This document shows positions 56,261-64,000 of a DNA stretch of 64,000 bases, piece after piece. Each line of letters starts with the position of its first letter. The first letter of the stretch is position 1. The position numbers and the translations under genes are program-made. The notes below the pieces were generated by a model. That model had not been told where the DNA came from. It searched no databases and saw only the letters and a list, made by a program, of their open reading frames with translations. The stretch comes from Selaginella moellendorffii (taxonomy: Eukaryota > Streptophyta > Lycopodiopsida > Selaginellales > Selaginellaceae): NCBI RefSeq assembly GCF_000143415.4, contig NW_003314263.1:3316705-3380704 (forward strand), given 5' to 3'.

Positions 56261-56362
56261 CCTCTAAGTCAAACCATTAAGCTTATTATTGCAAATATGA
56301 TATCTCATCAGTTGAGAACTTGGAAACCTCTATTTTCTAAAAGATGGGCTTAGCCTTTATAC

Positions 56363-57045
56363 TTGTGCGACTGGCAGGAAAACATCAGCCTTGTCAAGCG
56401 GCAAAATTCGTCTGTCATCAGTCCGGTTGGATTTACCATGATTTGTGAGTTCCAAGAACCATTGGTTTCTCACAGCTCTGGCTCCTGCAATACTCTGCAC
56501 TCACAACTGGAGTTTTTCCAACCCACAAAAAACGGCCATGGCCAGTGTCTTCAAGCTCTCAAGGATGGAGCTTATTTTTTGCAGCGGGCTTCCATGAAAC
56601 ACAAACTCCAAAGATCTGAGACCCAAGATGCTGCATTGCTCCACCATTCGATCCAAGTTTCAGTAATCATGTAATCAGGCCTTTGTAAAGGAAAAAGGTG
56701 GCAAACATTGGTTTGAGTGGAATTCCATGGTTGTCGTGGGATGAGCGTGATTGATGACTTGATCCAGAAAGCTGACATTGATCAGTTTGCTGAGACAATT
56801 CACGAGGTCGACCAGGATGATCTCGAGACTCCATTCATGCTTTGTGCATGTATTTTTCACCTTCATCGCTGAAAAGTTGATGGTGTGCAAACCCCATGGA
56901 TGTAACCGAGATAAAACTAATGACATTGTTGTCGGCATTCCACACTCCATCCAAAAAGATAAAATAGAAAAGAATGGTGTACTTGGAAAGTATACTTTGA
57001 GCATATACTTTGTTATATGGCTAACGCTAATAACCATCATGTAAT
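56363..57045 (-). pseudogene. PARP-like gene copy, broken
   Basis: The minus strand matches exon 2 of the intact gene at 47859 (LHTINFSAMKVKNTC, EWSLEIIL, DLVNCLSKLINVSFLDQV) and exon 3 (RSLEFVFHGSPLQKISSIL, then in another frame TGHGRFLWVGKTPVVSAEYC and later stop-ridden sequence). The segment after SSIL is shortened and frames shift. Confidence 0.7.
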
Positions 57046-57049
57046 AGAA

Positions 57050-59930
57050 AAGGAATGAAAAATCAATATTAATTATGTATCACATCAGAATACCCAACAG
57101 ATATGGTGAAATTCCAATGGAAATGTGATACCCCAACAGATACAGTGATTTTCAGATGGCAAGTTTCCTGATGGGAGAGAATGTACCTAATAGGTAAATC
57201 TCCTATTGGGAAAATGTTTTCCTGACGGGTAGATTAATACTGAGAGGCAGATGCTCCCAATGGCATATATTTCCTTTGTAATTCCCAATGGGTTTTCATG
57301 TTTTCTATCAGACAACTTGAAGTGTTCCTTTGTTTCTTGTCATTGTTAGATGCGAACGCAAGGGCATGGACAAGCACAAGGGGTGGTGGAGGTGGTGTTT
57401 TGTTTTTATTCATAATTAGTTCTCATTTTTGTATTCTTTTTATTATTTGGATGCTAGGATTTGTGTTTGAGGCAAAGCTTTTGGCTATAACAACTTTTCT
57501 ATTTCTCTTTTGAGGCAGGAGGCTAAGCCACAATCTGTAAATTCTTTCTACAAACAAGGATTGAATATTCTTTGCTTTAATCAGCTATATGACCACCTTG
57601 TTAGCTATGAACATGTGGTTGTTCTTACAGCTACCTTATTAGAACATATCCAAAGTGCACTTGAGATTGCTCATGAGGGCAGGAGGACAATCTAACAATT
57701 AGCTCTCACCAATGCATTATAAAAAAACTGGGGCATGATGAGAAGGACCATGTTCACTGCAAAAGATGTTTATGATTTAGTTGGTGATAGAAAAGTTAAA
57801 AAACATATAGACCCATCATGCAAAGGCTCTTCTTTTATCTAGATAAGAGGAAGTGAAAGTAAACTTAATTGAAATCAATGCTTCTTATCACTACATCCAA
57901 GTGAGAATATATTTTTCACTTTTATCCTTTTCAAATTCTTTTATCTCTGCCATTGTTTTGGCATTGTAGGTATACAGCAAGCACCTCCATAGCCTCAAAG
58001 TGATTTGTGGATGTGGTCAATAAGGAACAAATGAATTGGAACTAAAAAATCTTTCCACGATGTTTATGGTTGATGACTTGAGCCAAAGTTTGTGTAGTAC
58101 CTTTGCAATGGATTTGGTGCCTTGACATCAAATTTACATGCTACTATCAACTCTATTAGTGCATCAAGACAAATCACAACCTTTAGGAGTAGGTGGTGTA
58201 TGAGAGGTTGAGAGCAGAGAACCTAGATGATGAGTTGGTTGTAGTAAAGGATCATATTATGACCCTCATAAATACTGTCAAGGCATCTAAAGAGTGTCTA
58301 CTTCTGCTACATGCATGTCAACTTACAATTTTCCAAAAATCATAGATTATAACAATTTTGAGTGATATATGCTTCTTTTGGTATGAAGTCTTGGATGAGA
58401 TTAGCTTCTACACTTACAGTTATGACCACTCCCTGCATTTACTATAGTGTGCTTTGCCTCTCTCCCCTTCAACTAAAAAAAAAGGATAATTGCTTGATTA
58501 GAAAGCTTTTAATAATTTTAAGGTCTCAAAGATTTATAGTGACAATATATTTAAATTTTATCATATGATCTTTATTAATTATTTTTTTGATCATATTGCA
58601 CCATTGCAAACATTGTTAAAACTGTCAATAATGTCTTTCATTTGGTTTATGGACTGTGAGTAAGTATTTATGGATCTCAAAGAGTTGTTAATGACTTCTT
58701 TAGTTTTGGCATATCTTATCCACTACACTTACCATATAGAATGAAAATGTTCAAGATAAAAAACCTTTTAACATATATGGTGTACAATTATAAATTTCAC
58801 AATCAAGATACTTATTAACCTATAATAACAAATGCTAAACAAGTTAGTGGAGATCAAGTGCAAGACACACTCTAATTTGTGCATTTATATTTAACTAGCA
58901 TGAGTAAATCTTTAGAATATATCCCTTCCTCACCACATGTGAGCAATATATAACCCATGTTACTTACAAAATCATTATTTATGGGTTTATAACATATTAG
59001 CAATCCAAAAGGTTCAAACAATAGTCAAGAAGCAATTAAAATCAATTGCAAGAACTTAGAAGTCACAAGAAAAAAAGACAGCCAACAATATTATTTTTAA
59101 AATTTTAGAGTTTTATGATACTCAAATATCCTTTTAATTTGCAAATAGCCTGTCAAAAAGCTCATTTCTAATTGTTTATCTTTCTATCAGTAAACCTGAC
59201 CAATTATTTTTTTTGATAAAATTTAGCATGTTGGGAGGAAACACATCCTATTTGGAAGATCTTTTCATTCTTATTAGGAACTTTCTCCCATCAATAAGAA
59301 ATCCCTAACCTATTAAAAGAATTTTTACCAATGAAAAGAAAAAATTGAATTTGATTCATTGGGAAGTCCTCTTTTGTTGGGAATATAATTGTCCATCAAG
59401 AAGTAAATCTCCTAACATGAGCTCCATTAGAAGAAAAATCTTCCTAACAGAATATATCATCAATAGAAAATGTCTCAACAGGAGGTTTCATTGGGGTTTT
59501 TTCTCTTGCCAAGGGAATTTTCCATCTTGTCAAGAGAAAATTTTGACCTATTAGGAAAATATAGCAAAAGGAAATGATTCATTGTCTTGTATTATGGAAG
59601 ATTCCATTTCATTGAGGAACAACCATTTGATGTGGCAAATTTCAATTGCCACATCATGCCACATAACTAGGATATATTCATCTGAAAGATTCTGATAGGA
59701 GATTTCCCATTAGGAAGTCTGAAGTGAAAAATATTGTAGAACTGCTACTAAAGGATTGCAAGACTGAACTGGAATGTAATCCATTGTGATCGACTATGGC
59801 AATCCAAGTATTCCACAATGAGGAATGTTCTTGTCAGGAAGATTTACAATTTAATGGATCACTCCTAGCCATTGGATTAAGAATATCCTCATGCTTTTCC
59901 AATGGAAATTTATAGATATACAAAGCATAT
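57050..59930. other. AT-rich, probable decayed DNA transposon with repeat-rich ends
   Basis: Both ends (57085-57300 and 59225-59720) are crowded with short related motifs such as cctaatagg, ctattggga, cccaatggg and their complements, in both directions. That is how subterminal repeats of CACTA- or Mutator-like elements look. The interior has short frames with no transposase motif seen. No target duplication was found. Confidence 0.3.
58575..58740 (+). mobile_element. small gypsy pol relic
   Basis: agtatttatggatctcaaag and gacttctttagttttggcat match the relic at 37270-37340. Same orientation. Confidence 0.6.
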
Positions 59931-60207
59931 GCCATTTAAGGCCATGTACCAAAACTATAGAGAAAAATACTTTTCAAAGATATTAATTCAGGCTGAGATT
60001 TTTAAAAAGTAATAAAAATGAAAAGTAAAAATGCCGCACCTAGATGTGCAAACAACAATAATGACAAATAACAACAAAAGAAAGAAAGCAATACAGCTTT
60101 CTTGCATGACACAAAAGTTACCAAATCTATTGGTTCTTAGAGTTACATCCTTTCCATAAGCCTTGTTCTCCAATCAAAAAGCTTTTAAAAATTAAAGATA
60201 TTAAATG

Positions 60208-61018
60208 CTAGAAGATTTTAGTAAAGACTACTTTTGCCACAGGCAGTAAAACATTGGCCTTGTCAAGTGGCAAAGCTCGTCTGCCATCAGTACTCCAGCT
60301 GGATTCACCGTGATTTCTAAGCTCCAAAAACAGCACCATTGTTTTCTCACAGACATCCTGGCCTTTGGAATACGCTGCACTCACAATAGGAGTCTTTCCA
60401 ACCCAGAGAAAACGGCCGTGGCCTTCCACCGCTTGCCGCATCTCATCTGATCCAAGTTTCAGCTTTTGAAAATAAAAAGGTGGCAGAACTTCAAACACGT
60501 ACCTATGATGCCCCTATTGACAAGGATGGTGTAGCGCTCGAGAGCTCTCACAAACCTTCTGTAAGTCTCTGTAGCAGCAGGAGAGTCGAATTGGTTTGGT
60601 TGGAATTCTAGGCTTGACTCATGATGAGCTCTCTGAATGACTTGCTCCAGAAATTTGACATCGATCAGTTTTCTCAGACAATCCACGAGGTCGACAGGTA
60701 TATTGAGGATGATCTTGAGGGTCCATTCACGCTTTGTGCATGTGTTCTTCAACTTCATAGCTGAAAAGTTGACAGTGTGCAAACCCCGTGGATATAACCG
60801 AGATAAAGCCAATGGCATTGTAGTCGGCCTTCCACAATTCAGCCACTGTAGCTCGAAACACAAAAGCAAACGAAACTAGGAAACAAAAAGTCAAGAAAAA
60901 TAGTCTGTACCTCAAAGTACTTGGCAACTATTCACCGAGCAGCTCCTCTTTTGTACGGCACCCAAGTCTTGTTGGTCAATCCCCAGTACACAACTGGTTC
61001 TATTGGATCCTTGGACAT
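60208..61018 (-). pseudogene. PARP-like gene copy lacking the H-G segment
   Basis: The minus strand gives exon 1 (IEPVVYWGLTNKTWVPYKRG, then a TGA before IVAKYFE), exon 2 (LHTVNFSAMKLKNTCTKREW, LRKLIDVKFLEQV, TYRRFVRALERY) and exon 3 (SDEMRQAVEGHGRFLWVGKT, MVLFLELRNHGESSW, LLPVAKVV). Exon 3 jumps from DEMRQAV directly to the LWVGKT part, so the FVFHG motif and helix are deleted while the frame is kept. Confidence 0.75.
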
Positions 61019-61264
61019 TTTTAGCCTTAAAATTTTATTCGAACCATTGCTATCGCTCATGTAATTTGAAAATGATCCAAAGAAAAGTTGAATAGAGGAA
61101 TTCATACAAAAATTTGGATCCTGATCGTTCACAAGCATCACAAGATAGAATGCAAGTAAACAGTCATTTAGCAACATTTGGTCGCTTTTCATTCTCAGTA
61201 ATTCGTTGATAGGAAATACAGGTGAAAAACTCTTCTTCAGGACAAGTTATTTGTTAAATTGTAG

Positions 61265-61337
61265 GGGATGGTGGCGCAGTTGGTCTCATAGCTACTGAGA
61301 AATCCTGAGGTCGAGAGTTCGAGCCTCTCTCATCCCA
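61265..61337 (+). pseudogene. elongator tRNA-Met (CAT) pseudogene
   Basis: GGGATGG pairs with TCATCCC over seven positions, the T-arm GAGAGTTCGAGCCTCTC is intact, and the anticodon loop CTCATA is followed by the short intron typical of plant elongator tRNA-Met. The 3' half of the D arm and part of the anticodon stem (about 12 bases) are missing between two GG pairs, so it should not fold or function. Confidence 0.75.
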
Positions 61338-61339
61338 AT

Positions 61340-61874
61340 CTTTTGTTCAAGGACAGTCTTAACCACGAAATTTTCTCGACTGTGAGAAAGAGACATAAGT
61401 TCTTTGTTTTACCTAGACAGTTGATGAGCAAACGCTTTAGAAGTGTTGGGCTTCTGATGCTCTTTTCCTTTCCTCCGTTAATGACTTATGCGATCATGAA
61501 GATGACAGAGTTGGCGTGAAGTTAAGAAACTTAAAGATCACATCGTCACATTTCCGTCCTCCTAGATCCGTGCTGGGAAGAGACACTCCAAATTCTTTCT
61601 TAGACCATTAGCATAATCGAGAGCTTTACTTGAAAAGGATATAATCCACAAAACGGATGGCGTCGAGAAGAAACTAAACTAAGGAGTGAGTAGTTTCCCG
61701 AGGAAGAACAGAAAGAAGAACAAGATATTCACTATGTCAAAAAACGATCAAAGTTTCGACATATTTACATACCTCGGAGGACTTGCGAGCCGCTGTGAAC
61801 GATGGAGAAAGAAGTAGAAGATCGAGAAGAAATGGAGAAGACAAAGAAGAAGGAGAAGAACCGAAGAAGCTTTC
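61340..61874. other. intergenic, nothing recognised
   Basis: 3' flank of the SAXO gene. No frame, repeat or RNA gene seen. Confidence 0.4.
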
Positions 61875-62636
61875 CTAGTCGTAGCAAAGATGGTTATCGA
61901 CGAGATTGGACGGCTTCCCTCGCAGCAGCACGGGGCACCTCCTCACCGGCGGAGGCCTCGTGAAATCGATGTTGTAAGTCGTATCCCCATCGAACTTCTG
62001 CGGAGGAGGCGCGCTGCGAGTCGGCCCTCCTCTCACAGGCCTCTTCACCTTCCAGTCCTGGAAGCCCACATTATACGTAGTCTCATCCACGAACTTGGCC
62101 CCGGAGTTCCCGAGCGAGCAGCCATGCTTTTGGGGAGCACACCTCTTGGGCATCTGCTTTGGGCAGTATCCCACTCCATACGTGGTCTCGTCGTAGAACT
62201 GGCCCGACTCCACCTTGTGTGGCTTCTCGGCCCTCCTCGCGGGCTTTTGCTCCTTGGATTTGTCCCAGTAGTCCACCTTGTAGGTGGTGGCGTCCACGAA
62301 TGGCCCAGTGTCTTGCTCGCGCGCCGGAGGCCTCATGGGCGCTCGCTTGGGCATGGTTTTCTTGCCATAGTCGAGCTTGTAGGTGGTGTTGTCGTCGAAG
62401 GGGCCGTCGTCCTTGCGCGCCGGTGGGGGCTTGTGTGGGAGGCGCTTGGAGATGGGCCACTCCGGGTAGCGCTCGCCATACTCGGACAGGATGTTTGGGT
62501 CGTAGTGATTCGTCTCGCGCGACGGGCATTTGTGGAGGCCGCAAGTGCACACCACGCACATACACTCGCTCTTCCTGGAGCCGCCGCCACCGCCGCCCGA
62601 GGTGGATGCCTTGGGCTCCTCGAGAAACGTAGCCAT
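61875..62636 (-). CDS. SAXO: SAXO/FAM154-type axonemal microtubule protein
   Basis: Encodes 253 residues in one exon from ATG 62636. Near the N-terminus is the Cys motif CMCVVCTCGLHKCP, typical of SAXO proteins. Then come repeats of the Mn type, each with (F/D)-x-(D/G)-x-TTY-x-(V/L/I)-(D/G)-(Y/F): DDNTTYKLDY, VDATTYKVDY, YDETTYGVGY, VDETTYNVGF and DGDTTYNIDF, separated by Lys/Pro-rich linkers. SAXO proteins bind and stabilise microtubules of centrioles and cilia. In a land plant this only makes sense with motile sperm, which helps to place the organism. The gene is intact and lies about 255 bases from the Sec61-like gene on the same strand. Confidence 0.85.
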   Translation of the reverse strand: MATFLEEPKASTSGGGGGGSRKSECMCVVCTCGLHKCPSRETNHYDPNILSEYGERYPEWPISKRLPHKPPPARKDDGPFDDNTTYKLDYGKKTMPKRAPMRPPAREQDTGPFVDATTYKVDYWDKSKEQKPARRAEKPHKVESGQFYDETTYGVGYCPKQMPKRCAPQKHGCSLGNSGAKFVDETTYNVGFQDWKVKRPVRGGPTRSAPPPQKFDGDTTYNIDFTRPPPVRRCPVLLRGKPSNLVDNHLCYD

Positions 62637-62891
62637 TGTCTTCTTCGCTCCCCCGGAAGGGAGAACGTGGAGGGATTAGGGCTTATGTGGTGAAAAAAGG
62701 CGCGTCGGTTGGAAATCGACGGCCCATGGATGGCCACGTTGGAATTAAACCATCTACGTGGCAGGAGTTGACTAATGTTTGACCGAAAAAAATTGAATTT
62801 CTTTTTCTAGCACAATTTCAGAAAATTACAGAAACTTTACAAGGAAATCCTCATGAATGAATGAGACTTCCTTGAATCTGTCTCATTGAAA

Positions 62892-64000
62892 CTACATCTC
62901 CTTTTGTATCTTCTTTTGGATTTCACAAATGGTGGTGATTGCTAGAAAGAGTCCAGTTCCAGAACCAATCACTCCCATCATATTTGCAGCCACGGAAACA
63001 ACACCAATACCAAACCCTCCAAGCGCTGCTGCCACTGGAATGTACCGGTCGAGCTCCTTTTTGGTCTGGGAGCTCCTGTGTCCTGGGATTGTCAATCCTT
63101 GCTCTTTCCACTCTTTCGCTATATCCTTGGAAGACGATCCAGACAATTCAAGCCATGCCTTGGAGATTAGAGTGCTAGACACCACCGTGAAGACTGAGTA
63201 AATGAGAAAATGGAATGGCTCTTGGATCATGCTCGACGGTGGATGAAAAACCTTGTATATAGTTCCTCCCAAAGCGCCCATAATAAAATTCCTGTAACCA
63301 AATACGTGCCCCAGGCCTTCGTAAACCTTGCCCACGCTACTTGCGAGCTGAGTTAAGAACATAATTGGAGTCGTTGCCGTGTAGAACAGACGGATTGAAT
63401 GATTCATATACTGGCCCCTTCCGTTTGTCACTCTGATGATCATGTTGAGAGACTGAAGATATAATATCCCACAAATCACAACAATTGTCAAGATCAGTGT
63501 CGAGAGATTTGGGAGATAATATCTGAAGAATGAATGGCGAACTGTCCTTACGTTGCAGCTGGATATCAACCCCCGAACCAACTCTACAACCGATCCTTCA
63601 AATTCGTCGACTCCTCGAAAGTTGGCGGTGACAGGGCTAAACGCGTGCCAAATCACGTCCTCACAAACGCTGCACGCAGTGAAAACGGAAATTGCTGATT
63701 GCCCAACACCATATCCCTTTTCTAAAAATTCGTCCATGTAGATTAGCATCATAACTGCTAGAACCAGCTGCAAGATCACCAACAGCGAGCTAATCATACC
63801 AATTGGGCCATACACTCCCCCAACAATGTTTAAGATCGCCAACACGACTGTGAAACACACCCCCGCCATCTTTTGTAGCTTGTTGATGGAGTCCTTCTCT
63901 TTGATGCAAATAATCTTTCCACCAACTAAAAGCTGGATTGCCATACTTGCCGTTGCAATCGGACCAATACCCAAATCCATCAGTGTCCCATTTGCGTAGA
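62892..64000 (-). CDS. SEC61A: Sec61 alpha-like translocon subunit, second copy, cut by window end
   Basis: The frame runs off the window at 64000; the first visible residues (YANGTL) precede the MDLG that aligns with residue 71 of the copy at 218-1516, so about 65 N-terminal residues are outside. The visible 368 residues are close to the first copy (near 90% identical by eye), with the same SGSSSKDIA, IPGHRSSQTKKELDRY and LEKGYGVGQSAIS segments, again without introns. The two genes are tandem paralogues about 61 kb apart, so the family was duplicated within this region. The first Met at 63980 is internal, not the real start. Confidence 0.9.
   Translation of the reverse strand, partial: YANGTLMDLGIGPIATASMAIQLLVGGKIICIKEKDSINKLQKMAGVCFTVVLAILNIVGGVYGPIGMISSLLVILQLVLAVMMLIYMDEFLEKGYGVGQSAISVFTACSVCEDVIWHAFSPVTANFRGVDEFEGSVVELVRGLISSCNVRTVRHSFFRYYLPNLSTLILTIVVICGILYLQSLNMIIRVTNGRGQYMNHSIRLFYTATTPIMFLTQLASSVGKVYEGLGHVFGYRNFIMGALGGTIYKVFHPPSSMIQEPFHFLIYSVFTVVSSTLISKAWLELSGSSSKDIAKEWKEQGLTIPGHRSSQTKKELDRYIPVAAALGGFGIGVVSVAANMMGVIGSGTGLFLAITTICEIQKKIQKEM

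Noticed and set aside
62083-62737. Overlapping frames of 130-267 codons around the SAXO gene
   Set aside because: They are GC-rich shadow frames. Only the minus frame 61875-62636 shows the SAXO motifs.

Overview
The window looks like nuclear DNA of a non-seed vascular plant, most likely a Selaginella-type lycophyte (inference). Host genes have very short introns (48-60 nt in the MscS-like gene) beside intronless genes. Plant families are present: plastid MSL channel, MRS2/MGT magnesium transporter, universal stress protein, PLS-type PPR and a Dof-like zinc finger. A SAXO-type axonemal microtubule protein points to a plant with flagellated sperm. No prokaryotic operon layout, CRISPR array or rRNA was seen.

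Layout. 0-12 kb: an intronless Sec61-alpha-like gene, then a patchwork of broken gene copies: a BIG/UBR4-like fragment fused to an MSL tail, a duplicated unknown fragment and a Dof-like pseudogene. An intact RING-finger membrane protein gene sits between two inverted, rearranged MSL gene fragments. 12-31 kb: retrotransposon block. Element 1 (12216-19855) is a non-autonomous LTR element on the minus strand. Element 2 (21524-29474) is a decayed Ty3/gypsy chromovirus on the plus strand with a solo LTR nested in its 5' LTR. Older, AT-drifted relics and a BED-finger (hAT-like) relic lie around them. 32-37 kb: a small gene island with a secreted Trp/Cys 14-residue-repeat peptide, a 631-residue membrane glycoprotein of unknown family and a broken PPR gene. 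37-46 kb: an old gypsy relic split by element 3 (38663-45928), a young non-autonomous LTR element. 47-64 kb: gene-rich DNA with a PARP-like gene and three broken relatives, USP and MGT genes arranged tail to tail, the MSL parent locus, a tRNA-Met pseudogene, the SAXO gene and a second Sec61-alpha-like gene running off the end.

Strongest points. All three LTR elements have exact 5-bp target duplications (GCTAT, TTAGT, CAAGT), as does the solo LTR (GTTGA), and each element has an initiator-Met-tRNA-type primer site and a polypurine tract. The MSL locus carries two separate single-base deletions relative to its own fragments elsewhere in the window. The Trp/Cys repeat peptide and the glycoprotein beside it are the best candidates for undescribed biology. 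Family names rest on motifs read by eye; no database search was possible.
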